A DNA stretch of 64,000 nt from Vicugna pacos (Eukaryota; Chordata; Mammalia; Artiodactyla; Camelidae): the NCBI RefSeq assembly GCF_048564905.1, contig NC_133009.1, positions 3,303,001 through 3,367,000 of the forward strand. Direction: 5' to 3'. A program made the translations under genes and the position numbers. This document shows positions 23,860-34,862 of this stretch, piece after piece. The notes under the pieces were generated by a model that did not search any database, was not told the origin of the DNA, and worked only from the letters and a program-made list of their open reading frames with translations. Position 1 is the first letter of the stretch, and each line of letters opens with the position of its first letter.

Positions 23860-24085
23860 ATCAGCACTATTCGACACAATTTTCTGATGATAGAAATGCT
23901 CTAGGCTCCTCAATAGTGTAGACACTAGTCATATATGGCTATTGAATTTGTGAAAGAAATGTGGACAGTGTGACCCAGGAATTGAAATACGTTTGTTTTG
24001 TTTTAATGTTTAATGTTGAGTTTAAATGGCTACACGTGCTAGTGCCTTGTGACTGCCAGCCACACTGGATAGCACAGCGCTAGAT
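23860..24085. mobile_element. Short non-autonomous hAT-type element
   Basis: The left end 'gatcagcactattcgacaca' and the right end, in reverse, 'ctagcgctgtgctatccagt' are imperfect inverted repeats of a common element with 'gctgtccaatatggtagcca' ends. 'atggctattgaatttgtgaa' is its 'gtggctattgagcacttgaa' block. Two more copies occur at 34510-34680 and 57245-57545. Confidence 0.6.
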
Positions 24086-24892
24086 TTTGTTGACTGCAAG
24101 CTGTAGTATAACTGAATAAATTTCTCTGGGCTTTATAATTTTTGTAAATTGGCAGTTGGATCCAAACCAGAGGCTTAATCAGGTCCAACTGCTTTTTGCT
24201 TTTTCCTTTGTTTGTTTACAAGAATTCTTCAAAGATGGCTTTATGGTCTTCCTTTCAGAGGTACATCTTCCTCTTTGTGACTTTAGCTGGCAGTCTTTGT
24301 ATTTATTATTTTAGCTGGCTTGGATGGTCAAAATTTAGGTATCTTAGTTCATTAGAGGTTGCAAAATGGCAATATTCTAATTATGCCATTTTTGCTTTAT
24401 TGAATACATCTATGCAGAAATTAATGGCAGGATAAATTGTGATTCTTTCCCTTTACTTACTGGTTTAAAAAAAGGTTTTTGGATCCCTAACATCTTCCAT
24501 AAACATTATTTCAGTATAATTTAAATTCGTGCATTTGTTAACATTGAATATGTTTTCTTCCACTACAGTTATCATTCTTGGGGTTGTTTATAATTTCTGA
24601 CATTTGGTCAGTGAGAGTCTTTTCTAGTTGGCTCCTGAGACCTTTTGAGTCACCCTTAGTAATATCTGATAGCTTACATTTTCTTAAACCCTTGAGGTCA
24701 TTACTATCATACTACATTATCATTCAGATCATTACTATTTGTAGAACACAAATTAAGTGAACACTTCTATCATAACAATACTATCATGTCTATTTCATTT
24801 CTAATTCAAACATTATTAGCCCCCAAAGGATATCTATGTGTGTGCAAAAATAACTTTATTCAGATGTCCCTCATATTGAGTTAGCTTTTGGT
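24086..24892. other. AT-rich DNA, nothing recognised
   Basis: No exon or named repeat. An open frame at 24196-24435 has no recognisable protein. Confidence 0.4.
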
Positions 24893-24900
24893 TATATATA

Positions 24901-24932
<32 letters not shown>

Positions 24933-24947
24933 CACATATATATATAA
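24893..24947. repeat. (TA)n(TG)n(TA)n compound microsatellite
   Basis: A TA run, then about nine TG units, then TA units and a short ACAC step. The arrangement is partly self-complementary. Confidence 0.95.
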
Positions 24948-25039
24948 TTTTATTATTTTGAGATTATACTGTCAAGAAAAATAGTATCTAATGCAACATC
25001 TAGTTGTTTGGTTATAAACTTAATTATTTAGAGATAATA

Positions 25040-25322
25040 ACCTTCATTTCTACCTTTATTCCAAAAGTCAAGAAATATCAGGGGTGAGCATCTTGACCGC
25101 ATAACTTAAAATCAAGCACAAATAAATGCTACATTGAAAGAAGCTTTGTACATAATATTCATCACAACTTTTGATATAAGTAAAATTTGTAATCTTGATT
25201 TTGGGAGTAAACTTGAGTCTCAGAGATATTAAAAGACTTTTCCAAGACAAATTACTAGTAAATGGTCAAATCAAGACTAGAATTCAGATTTTAAAGTCAA
25301 CAGTCTTTCCACTACACCAAGA
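25040..25322 (-). repeat. MIR SINE
   Basis: 'agtctcagagatattaaaag', 'acttttccaagacaaattac', 'tagtaaatggtcaaatcaag' and 'actagaattcagattttaaa' are the full reverse-strand MIR order, ending in 'agtctttccactacaccaag'. Confidence 0.75.
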
Positions 25323-26976
25323 AAAGGGTTTCGATATTTTAAACTATCTCTACTGCAAGTCACTCAAATGAAAGTTTAAATTTTGAGAATATCTTTAATT
25401 CTAAAAAAGGCATTTAAAAAAATAAAGACAACTTTTAAGTAAAATCCTTTTTCCCAGAACTATAAATCGATCAATCTCTATCATCTTTTCTCTGCACATT
25501 TACCGTCTCCAGAATTTTTCAAAGATTTTTTTCCCCTTTTCTTGAATAATATGTGGTACTTCATTATACTTCCAGAGTTACAGAGGAACACGTTCTTGGG
25601 GGATTGACCAAAGCAACATTGAATTTCAGATCTTTATAGATCTTTGAAATCCATTTCTTTGGCTTAAGGCAGACCTCATCTCTTTTCTAACTCAGTGAAC
25701 TCTTTTATCTTCCTAGGAAGAAGTAAAACTCAAGATGAAAGCATTTCAGAAAGTAGATATGTTTGCCCAGATGCAGTATTTGCATCACTCAGAGCCCCTT
25801 ACACGGGGTGACATCAAAAGTTCAATTTGGAGACTTACTCACTGAGAATTCCCTCCAGAAATCCAGTACTTGTGCTTAACAAGGCATTATTCTGGTCTGA
25901 GTCATGCCCATAATTGTAACAATGAAGCGAATGATTTACAACAGCTGCTTTGTTCCAGGCTCTTTTCACATATGGCAGGACAATTTAATGATGGGATTAG
26001 TGTATGTATGTTTTGTTCCTATCTCAAGAATAAGAAAGAGTAAATGAAAGAAATGTCCTTCTCTCTTTTTTCTTGCTAGTTCACCATCCATCTCTCATTC
26101 AGAAAAGTTTGATTTCAGCACTATCAGGCCTGTCCTTCCCCACTGAAAAAAAAAATACCAGCTGAAATTCATAACATCAGAAGGTCAGATGTTTTTTGTT
26201 GGAGGGATGGCTAATGGTGGAGAGGGGAGGAGAGAAGCAATATCTTAGACATTATGAGAGGAGAAGCAGAGATGGCTGAGCTAGAGAGAGTAATCCTATG
26301 TGGAAAAAAGACATATTACTAGGGACAGCTCAGTGACTACTACTGACCTGTATCCCACGTTCACTGCACAGGAAATGGTGACTAGACCCTCTGCTTGGCA
26401 GCATGTCCAGGTGAAGAGTTCAGCCCCTTCTAATCGTGGCCTTGGGACCTGCAACAGCAGATTCCCCATGCTCAACCTTGTCATTTGCTGGGCAATAACA
26501 TTTTTTACTTCCAAGGAGAGAAATTTTACCCTAAACACATCTGTGGAAGAGGCTCATGTCTCTAATTCTCCCCTTTTGGGGGCAGTGTGCTGCCCTTAGA
26601 GAAGGTTTTGCTGGTTCCCTAAGGGATCTTTGTCAGTGTACAGAGGACTTCATTGTCCAGGAGTCCTATGACCTGAAGCCAGGTCTTCCAAGTCGGTTTC
26701 TTTCTAGTAATTATGGTAATATTACAGTTTTATCTTTCCATCTGTTAATGTTATTGCTAAAATTGTGCAGGAATCTTGGCAGAGAAAAAGGATGTCATTC
26801 ATTAGCCTCGCTGAGACCAACAGTATCCATTCACTTATATGATACGTTTTAAGTTACCACTATGTACAAGGGATTGCTCTAAGTGCTAATATGAATGTTT
26901 CATACATGCACCTTTAAAAGGACTATGTGGGTGTCTTACCATGGAAAATGAGACACACTGAGAAGGATAGGGGCTG
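25323..26976. other. No gene seen
   Basis: AT-rich to mixed, single-copy looking. Overlapping open frames at 26.3-26.6 kb on both strands have no recognisable product and no splice context. Confidence 0.4.

Positions 26977-27010
<34 letters not shown>
26977..27010. repeat. (AT)n(AC)n microsatellite
   Basis: Eleven AT units followed by six AC units. Likely length-variable. Confidence 0.95.
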
Positions 27011-27155
27011 CCCTTTATAATTTTCTTCACTCCTGTCTTTATCAATTGTATGTTTTTTCAATCATTAATTGAAGAAGGTATTATAATAAATATGTGTTGA
27101 ATGAATAAATAAACTAATAAGTGTTTGGCTTAGAGCACAAATGTAACCTAAGATA

Positions 27156-27509
27156 CAGTAGTCCCCACTTATCTACAGGAAATGAACTCCAAGACCCCCA
27201 GAGGATGACTGAAACCACGAATACTATCAAATCCTACATATATACTGTTTTTTCTTTTTTCCCCCTTACACTAAGAGAAGGTTCGAGTATACAGCGAGGA
27301 TATGCTGGAAAACGGATGATTCACATCTAGGGTGAGATGGAGCTGAAGGCACAGGCTGACCAAGATTTCACCATGCTACTCAGAATGGCCACAATTTGAA
27401 ACTTATGAATGGTTTATTTCTGGAATTTACCATTCAGTATTTTCAGACTGCAGGTGACTGAGTAACTGACACAGTGCAAAGCCAAGCCACAGATAAGTGG
27501 AGGCTGCTG
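27156..27509. mobile_element. Tigger-type (mariner) non-autonomous DNA transposon
   Basis: The left end 'cagtagtccccacttatcta' and the right end, in reverse, 'cagcagcctccacttatctg' form imperfect inverted repeats. TA dinucleotides flank both sides (27154-27155, 27510-27511), the target duplication of Tc1/mariner elements. The right third ('gaatggtttatttctggaat') matches the Tigger1-family end I remember. The element is 354 bases and has no transposase, so it moved in trans. The inverted repeats differ at about a quarter of positions, which indicates an old insertion. The interior at 27279-27410 is almost identical to 33940-34071. Confidence 0.8.
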
Positions 27510-27549
27510 TAGTTACACTTCTTCAATAGGAGGGGCTGGCATCCTCTCT

Positions 27550-27720
27550 GTGGAGGTAGACAAATTCAAACCCTCAGCTCTGTCACTTACCAGTAATTAG
27601 AACTTAGTATTTAACCTTTGTAAGCCTCAGCTGCAATATTTGTAAAATGGGGGAAATAGCACGGAGCTTATAGCATTATTGTAACTTTTATAAGTAACAT
27701 GAAGCTCTTGGTGCATGGCA
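27550..27720 (+). repeat. MIR SINE
   Basis: 'cagctctgtcacttaccagt', 'aacctttgtaagcctcagct', 'gtaaaatgggggaaatagca' and 'ttggtgcatggcaggtatgt' follow plus-strand MIR order. Confidence 0.7.
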
Positions 27721-28935
27721 GGTATGTGGGCACCAAAATAGAGCTACTTGGTAAAAAGACCATTTCTGAGTTAAGCTCAAACCAAATGCATTTCTTTGGT
27801 TCAATACAACATGCCTCTTCTTATTTGAAACCTCACGCTGTGAAGACACGAGGGGAAGAGACAGTAAATGTAATATTTATCAGTCATATCAGTTGTCTTG
27901 ACCGATCAAAGGAAATGCAATTACTAGTTGACTAAAAAGCAGAGTTTCGCCCTGGTTCCTTAAGAGTGCAGCCTGAAAGAAGGAAACCATCTAAGCCTGA
28001 ATCCAGTCAGAGCTCATTAATTTTGTGACAACAGATCTGTTTACTTTGAAGCCAGAGAAAATGAAAATATTAACACAGGGATACAAATAGGCATTTGCAA
28101 AAGAATTAATTATCTCAGAAAAGAATAAGGGCGATTTAGCGATTAGGCCTCCCTAGAACTTCAGCAGTCTTTATTCAATGACACCACTGAAATGAACTTG
28201 GCATTCACTTTACTTCTATAGTGTAAGTAGTTACACAGAATTAACAACCAAAGACCCCCTCAGAAAGTGGGGAGGGGGTTTGCAGAAAGATTCTTCAGTT
28301 GATGATCCAATGCATCAGAAACCATTTAAGCATTTAATCTGGCCCTCTGTATTTAGTTATCTAATTTAGCTTCCTGGGACAGAGTCAATGGAGGGAGGGG
28401 TTGAGATGCATCGATCATCCCTACTTTGAGACAGGAATCCCAGAAGACCTATTAATTACACAGAACTAGGGGGCAAGGTTCTCTAAAAGGGGGAGAAAAG
28501 TCATAGCAAGCAAAGCAAGCAGAAGGGCAGAGGGCTCAAACAGATGTGGGAGTCACCCAGCTGGTAACGGAACAATCAGGGAATTAGATAAATGAGGCAA
28601 TACACAGAGGGGACTAAAGGGGAGATGGGAGCAAGGATACACAGTATTTCAAGACTCATTTCCCTAACTCATCTCATATTTCTCTGTTCTTTTCCTCTGA
28701 TTGGGATTTTTGGCATGGTTGACTGAGCCAAGGACATATCTCTAAGGCAGCAGAATAACTTCCAGAACATGGAATCTGAGAAGGAGCTGCTGTGATTTCA
28801 AAAGGGCCTATGGGGAGAGTGGGTGGATGGCCTAAATCACCATCCGCTGTTTGTTTTTGTACCCCCCTCCCCTTTTCTGGCTCTTTCCCTGTGCTTCAGA
28901 GACTGACTCATTCCTATGCAACACCAAGTGCTACT
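27721..28935. other. No gene seen
   Basis: Single-copy looking sequence with no exon or RNA gene. The part at about 28020-28160 ('ttaacacagggatacaaata', 'attaattatctcagaaaaga') lacks repeat hallmarks and could be conserved; untested. Confidence 0.35.
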
Positions 28936-28959
28936 TGAATTTAAAAAACAAAAACAAAA

Positions 28960-29768
28960 CCAAAAACCTTTTTTAAAAAAATTTTTATATATATATATTT
29001 TAACATTTTTTATTGATTTATAATCATTTTACAATGTTGTGTCAAATTCCAGTGTTCAGCATGATTTTTCAGTCATTCATGGACATATACACACTCATTG
29101 TCACTTTTTTTCCTCTGTGAGTTATATAACATTTTGTGTATATTTCCCTGTGCTTCCCAGTGTAATCTTGTTTATCTATTCTACAATTTTGAAATCCCAG
29201 TCTATCCTTTCCCACCCTCCACCCCTCTGGCAACCACAAGTCTGTATTCTCTGTCCATGAGTCCATTTCTGTCCTGTATTTACGCTCTGTTTTTGTTAGT
29301 CTGTTTGTTTGTTTTTGTTTTTGATTTTTAGATTCCACATATGAGCGATCTCATATGGTATTTTTCTTTCTTTCTGGCTTACTTCACTTAGAATGACATT
29401 CTCTAGGAGCATCCATGTTGCTGCAAATGACATTGTGTTGTCAGTTTTTATGGCTGAGTAGTATTCCATTGTATAAATATACCACATCTTCTTTATCCAG
29501 TCACCTGTTGATGGACATTTAGGCTGTTTCCATGTTTTGGCTATTGTAAATAGTGCTGCTATGAACATTGGGGTGCAGGTGTCATCCTGAAGTAGATTTC
29601 CTTCTGGGTACAAGCCCAGGAGTGGCATTCCTGGGTCATATGGTAAGTCTATTCCTAGTCTTTTGAGGAATCTCCACACTGTTTTCCATAGTGGCTGCAC
29701 CAAACTGCATTCCCACCAGCAGTGTAGGAGGGATCCCCTTTCTCCACAGCCTCTCCAGCATTTGTCAT
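28960..29768 (-). mobile_element. Fairly young L1 LINE 3' end
   Basis: Antisense L1: 3' UTR at 28998-29292 ('tttattgatttataatcatt', 'ttccctgtgcttcccagtgt'), then ORF2 C-terminal coding DNA. On the minus strand a frame of about 155 codons without a stop carries the usual ORF2 end: [20 protein letters not shown] near its start, then [37 protein letters not shown] and MWYIYTMEYYSAIK. The intact frame implies a recent, lineage-level insertion, 5' truncated. Similar A-rich stretches (about 28940-28956 and 29768-29782) may be the target duplication. Confidence 0.9.
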
Positions 29769-29907
29769 TAAAAACAAAAAACTTACTGTAAGTTTCTACA
29801 CAGTGTATTGGCTGTAACACTTTACCTTCTAGTCTCTTTTTAATGTTTTTTTTTCCACTAGAGGTTGTTGCATATACCCTATAATCTTTATTCACTTTAC
29901 AACATCT

Positions 29908-29945
29908 TCTTTGTTCCAGGCTCTGAATAAAGCCTGGAACAAAGA
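29908..29945. other. Perfect 15-bp inverted repeat (hairpin) with 8-base loop
   Basis: TCTTTGTTCCAGGCT at 29908-29922 is followed by CTGAATAA and then its exact reverse complement at 29931-29945. It lies about 140 bases past the L1 5' junction. No U-run follows, no exon is nearby, and it is not a known transposon end to me. Confidence 0.9.
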
Positions 29946-30454
29946 CATCTTTGTTGAATGTATTCAATATATCAGTGTAATACCATTCCTGTGCTCCAGG
30001 CTACAAATAATATAAGACTCCAGTTCTCTAACAGTCCAGTGGGAAGTATCCTGGGCATGTGTGTAACCACAGACTTACCCACTAGGGGTATGTAAGAGGG
30101 GATTAATGTATCAGATCCATTGGGCTAGACTGTCTCAAACTGGACACATGTATTCTGTATTCCAAGGAACCTGTTTTCCAGGCCTCCAGTGGATTTGCCT
30201 GAGACCTTATCTGTGGTTCTCTCTTCTATATCCTTTTTCATAACTGCCTTTCTCTCACACTACAACAGAAAAATATTTTAACTCTGAAACACCTAGAATC
30301 ACCACAGTGCACTGCCAGAAATGACAAAAACAAAACAAGACAAATGAAATCCCTAAACTGTCATAGAAAATTAGAAGGACTAGCATGTGAAAAGCCTTCT
30401 TTAATCAAAGCTCTATAATTCACCCACCATATCCATGCAAGATACATTTCCAAT
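29946..30454. other. No gene seen
   Basis: Mixed-composition DNA without a recognisable repeat or exon. Confidence 0.4.
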
Positions 30455-30526
30455 AAAATTTAAGTGATTATGTTAATAATTACCAAAATTTAAGTGATTA
30501 TGTTAATAATTACCAAAATTTAAGTT
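30455..30526 (+). repeat. 30-bp tandem duplication (2.4 copies)
   Basis: A 30-base unit starting 'aaaatttaagtgattatgtt' is repeated exactly at 30455-30484 and 30485-30514, with a further 12 bases of a third copy. The copies are identical, so the event is recent. Confidence 0.95.
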
Positions 30527-30879
30527 GTTTGGTTCAGTTGTAACTATAATGCACTCTAAAATATTTTTTAAATTATACAAAGTTGAAGGAAATAAAAACA
30601 TATATTTGATTACACATTTCTGTTACATGATAGGGTGACCTATACGAGATACAAATATTCAAATATTCAAATATATTTCATTGGGATAACATTCTAAGAG
30701 ACAAGTAGAATGATGACATAATGTCAAGGAGAAAAAGAAGTAAAAAGCTCATCCGTATATTTTTAAAATGGATTTTCATGGTGTTCAATTTCCTGTCATA
30801 TTAAGATTTCATTAGATACATTTAAAACATCCCATGATTATATTTACTTAATGATCCTGTTTACTTATTGTAGTGCTTT
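30527..30879. other. AT-rich DNA with a small ATTCAA repeat
   Basis: Nothing gene-like. 'aaatattcaaatattcaaat' near 30654-30673 is a short repeat. Confidence 0.4.
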
Positions 30880-31335
30880 TTCTTATAACGTCTACTTATA
30901 AAGTCAGTAATGATAGGACTGCACTGTCCTTCTTTTGGCTGGTTTTTGTTTAGCGTATATTTCTCCACCCCTACTTTCAAATCCTGTATATACTTATTTT
31001 TATACGTGTTTATTTTTATATCTATTTATTTAAAATCAATTTGGCATGCATTATCTTTTATTTGGAACATATAGGAAGACAATTATATTTAATGTAATTA
31101 TTGACACAGATTTAAAACTACATTCTAGCATATGTTGTCTATCTATCTTGTCTAGCATTTGATCTTTTTTCTCTCTTTCCTTGCCTTCTTTTAGGTTTTC
31201 TTCAATTTTTCTTCTTTGTTCAGAAGATAAACACTCATTTATTAACCTTTAGTGGTTATCCTGATAGTTTCAATGTGCTACTTTTCTCATCAGGATAGTT
31301 ACTTTTAACTTCTTCCTATCAAAGGAAGGAGGATG
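30880..31335 (-). mobile_element. Old L1M LINE ORF2 fragment
   Basis: 'gcgtatatttctccacccct', 'tatatttaatgtaattattg', 'ctagcatatgttgtctatct' and 'cctttagtggttatcctgat' match in order the antisense ORF2 region of old L1s ('catttacatttaatgtaatt', 'atttagtggttgctttaggg'). Heavily mutated. Confidence 0.6.
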
Positions 31336-32159
31336 TTGCTTCCAGGTAATATCAAAGAACTTCTGGCAGGAAATGTCCATTTACTTGTGGATTCATCAAA
31401 CTAGCTCCTGTCCTCACTGCAGCCTTTAGTGCTAACTCTAGTTCCTCAGCGTAGCCTGTTCTGATACAACCTCCCTCCAAACTAAACCTGTAATTAAAAA
31501 AAAAAATCAACTGTGGACTCATTTCCAATTGCACTGTATGCTTTTCTTAAAATGTCATATTATAATTAGTAATACATTTTATTCAGATGACATTTAATGC
31601 CTAGTTCCTCCATTAGAAGATAAATTTCAAGAGATTAGGGACATTTTAATTGTGTAAGCTGGTACATCTCTGCACCTGGATCTTTGTAGACAATAAAGTG
31701 CTTATTTACAACATATACAAGTGCTCCTACCACGAATAATTTTAAACTATGAACTAGAATATCACTAAATGCAAATTTGGGATGTGATATACACAATTGG
31801 CTTCAGCACGTGACTGGAAGCAAAATTTTCATCACTTGCATTAGAAATTGCTAGAAACCTACTAAACTGACCCAAAATTTGCCTCTTTTTATGGTCTAAA
31901 TTTATACTTGGAAAAAAATCCTTGACTCATGGGCTATTTTAAGATAAATTATCTTGGAATATATATGGTTTTAGTTATTATATTTATTTCCCTCCAAACC
32001 ATTTGAGCATTCTTTTTACATTAGTGTCTCTGTTTATACTAAATACTGGCATATCAAATAACCAGATTATTGGTTTCTTGATTAATTTAATGAAAATTGC
32101 TTTAACTAATAACCTCAGCATATCTAGGTTCACCAAATGAAAAAAATACACACACTACA
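31336..32159. other. AT-rich DNA, nothing recognised
   Basis: No exon, RNA gene or nameable repeat. Confidence 0.4.
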
Positions 32160-32220
32160 GATATAAATATATATGTATGTGTGCATACACATACATACAC
32201 ACACTCACACACACACACAC
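32160..32220. repeat. (TA)n / (CA)n microsatellite
   Basis: Imperfect TA, TGTG and CATA units running into CACACA and TCACAC units up to 32220. Confidence 0.9.
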
Positions 32221-33042
32221 CCTCTCAACCTTTGGTGAGGGGAGTGGTGTGGCTACATTTAATTAACCATACAGCTCACCCTGCTTGTGCCTGTAGACAG
32301 GTGCAAGCTTACCTAATGTATTTCTTTAAGTGCACCCCACTGCGAAACTCCCATTTAAAATAAGACAAGGGGTAGAAAATAAACACTGTATTATTGATAT
32401 ATTACTAAACTAAAGGATTTCCTACTAAGAAAGTCAAGGACTGATCTACATTACAAATGTGATCTATTCCAGAAAGAGGGTAATTAAGCATTAGTCAATA
32501 GCTAAGGCATTTTAATAATATCTTTCTAACAGCTGAAAGTGCATTAAAAGAGTAAAATCTGGACCTGAGAAAAGCTTCATTTATTAAACAAAAATCCTTT
32601 TTCTTCACACTGGGAAACTGTCAAAATGTTTTTTAAAGTGGATATCAGATGAAACAGATACACACAGTTACACACAGAAAAACTCTGAGTTCATGTGGGT
32701 CCTAGAATCTAGAAGTGTTGGCCACTTGATGAATTCAAACTGGGAGAAGAATTCAGATTATATCAGTGGATGACGTATTATCAAAATGAATTAATTAAGC
32801 ACAGCCTGCGTGAAGGGCTCCCTCTGTTCCCAGCTAAGCCCAGTGGGTGATATTATGGAGACCTGAAAAATCCTTCCCTCACTTTAGAGTGCTTCAGCCT
32901 GGACTTGGGGACAGAACAAAGACAGGTGAAATAATAAACGTGTAAGTACATCCCGCTTGGATAATACTATATAACTAGCGTATAGAGGAAGGAAAAATGA
33001 GTGTGGGCTACAGCAGTTAGAGAATGTTACCTGCAAAAAACT
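32221..33042. other. No gene seen
   Basis: Single-copy looking. Nothing to annotate. Confidence 0.4.
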
Positions 33043-33084
33043 TTGTGTGTGTGTGTGGGTGTGCGCATGTGTGTGCACATGTGT
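33043..33084. repeat. Imperfect (TG)n microsatellite
   Basis: TG units interrupted by GGTG, CGCA and GCACA steps. Confidence 0.9.
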
Positions 33085-33359
33085 TTTGAGTAGGGTAGAT
33101 ACTATTTTTCAAGACTTAAAGAATAGATAGGACTGGGAAATGTGGGATGGTCATAGTTCTTTTGGAGGGAAATAGCCTAAGTATGGATTAAGAAAAAAAA
33201 TCAGATGCGTACTAGGACTTGTGAGATATTTAGAACACCAGCCTGATTTCCTTGACTCATGGGAGCCAGTGGGGCTGGAAAGCTACACCAGTGCCTAATG
33301 TCCTTTGTAATACTAATAGAAAAATAATAATAATAAAATAATAATGGGCAATTTAATGT

Positions 33360-33545
33360 ATAAGCTATGAGGATGATTTAATTTTTACAATAGCACTATG
33401 TATGCAATATTTCACTTTACAGATGGGAAACTGTTTCTTAGGAAGGACAAGTAATCCACCCAAATCACACACTAACACATAACAGAGTTGGGCTTCATCT
33501 GACTCCAAACGTGATGCTCCGCTCTGCCTCTGCCAGCACTGACAA
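33360..33545 (-). repeat. MIR SINE
   Basis: 'tttcactttacagatgggaa', 'aaggacaagtaatccaccca', 'acataacagagttgggcttc' and 'atctgactccaaacgtgatg' are reverse-strand MIR blocks in order. Confidence 0.75.
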
Positions 33546-33636
33546 AGTTAAGGAAAGTTTACAAAAATGCCTTAATCTCTGCTCTATATGAGGAAGAAGG
33601 GAACCAACATTGAGTGTACATTTAAAAACATTTAAG

Positions 33637-34071
33637 CTGGGAAGGAGATCAAGATGGCAGAGCAGGAGGATGTGAAGCTCACCCCCCCCAGTGGCTGATT
33701 GGAGGGCTGGTGGGAAGAACAGGCGGGCTGTGGGAAGCCTGGACCCTGCTCATAAGGAACATACGCGCATACTTGCTTACTCCAGAAATGGGGCAGGAAA
33801 GGCAGACTGAAACTGCACGGCTGGCTTACTGGTATCCTGTGGCCACCCCAGCAGGCACCACAGCCTTAGACCAGCAAACGCTCCACCCTGACTTACTGCA
33901 GATTGGAGTCCCACACTGGAGGGAAGGCTACTGTGACTGAGGTTCGAGTATGCAGCGAGGATATGCTGGAAAACAGATGATTCACATCTAGGGTGAGATG
34001 GAGCTGAAGGCACAGGCTGACCAAGATTTCACCATGCTACTCAGAATGGCCACAATTTGAAACTTATGAAT
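33637..34071 (+). mobile_element. Composite: L1-5'-end-like sequence joined to a Tigger interior fragment
   Basis: The first part starts 'ggaaggagatcaagatggca', the style of a mammalian L1 5' UTR start, and runs about 300 GC-rich bases inside AT-rich DNA. At 33940 it switches without a gap to 132 bases that equal the interior of the Tigger element at 27279-27410, with two differences and no indel. The Tigger inverted repeats are missing on both sides. I see no poly(A) tail and no clear target duplication. It may be a 5' UTR that captured transposon DNA, a local duplication, or a template-switch product. The L1 assignment of the first part is a guess from its first 20 bases. Confidence 0.5.
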
Positions 34072-34509
34072 TGTCAGTCTTATATACACTCTTTGTCTCC
34101 AATCCTCTTTTTTCCCCCCACCTATTCTGTCTGCAATACTAGCTGTTGCATTTCTACTTGATTTTGCATAAGTAGTCTTTGTTTTAAATTTTCAAAATTT
34201 GCTCACACTTACTTTAAGCTAGAAAACTAATTTCATTCTATTATAATTAATAAGTATCTCAATTACCATTTATAATTACATAGGAATCACTATAATTCAC
34301 ACTGTCTTCATATACTTTTCAAATATACACAGTAAAGTATTACATTGGTACTTGAAAACATCACACAAACTGCCCATCCAGTGACATTTACTAGATTGAT
34401 GATGCATTTGTGTGAAGCACTAGAAACAACTCAGGCGCTTGATTTGTGAACTCCAGCAGTCAATGTTAAAAGTATGGTCCTACCAATGCAACAAAGTTGT
34501 GTTTAATAA
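34072..34509. other. AT-rich DNA, nothing recognised
   Basis: No gene or clear repeat between the composite and the next hAT fragment. Confidence 0.4.
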
Positions 34510-34680
34510 AAAAAAATTTTACAGTTCTTGGTTTTTAAACTTAAATTGATGTGATCCAAATTAAAGTTAAACATTTATTTCCTCTTTCATACTAGTCACA
34601 TGTCAAGTGTTGAATAAAGACAAGTGGCTCCTGGATACCATATTGAACAGCCATGGTCTAGAGCATGTCTGCATTCAATG
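34510..34680 (-). mobile_element. hAT-type non-autonomous element fragment
   Basis: Read in reverse, the right end 'ctagaccatggctgttcaat' then 'atggtatccaggagccactt' and 'cacttgacatgtgactagta' match the family seen at 23860 and 57245. The other end is lost in AT-rich DNA. Confidence 0.55.
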
Positions 34681-34862
34681 TCCAGTTCTACCACTTAATA
34701 TGATCAGGGGAAAATGACTTAAATTCCTAAGCTTCAGTTTCTGCACCTGGAAACAAAGGTGAAAAATGTAATTATCTCACATAAATTTTGAAAGAGCTAA
34801 GTAGTAGTATGTGAAGTGTTTATTACAAGATTTGACACATGACCTGCATTAGGCATTATTAA
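34675..34862 (+). repeat. MIR SINE
   Basis: 'gtccagttctaccacttaat', 'aatgacttaaattcctaagc', 'ttcagtttctgcacctggaa' and 'tttgaaagagctaagtagta' follow plus-strand MIR. Confidence 0.7.

Noticed and set aside
29296-29967. Minus-strand open frame of 223 codons as a possible gene
   Set aside because: From about 29765 downward it is the C-terminal part of L1 ORF2; the first 65 codons are flanking DNA read through by chance.
33710-33940. 76-codon open frame in the composite element
   Set aside because: It lies in an L1-5'-UTR-like block and ends exactly at the Tigger junction; no recognisable protein.
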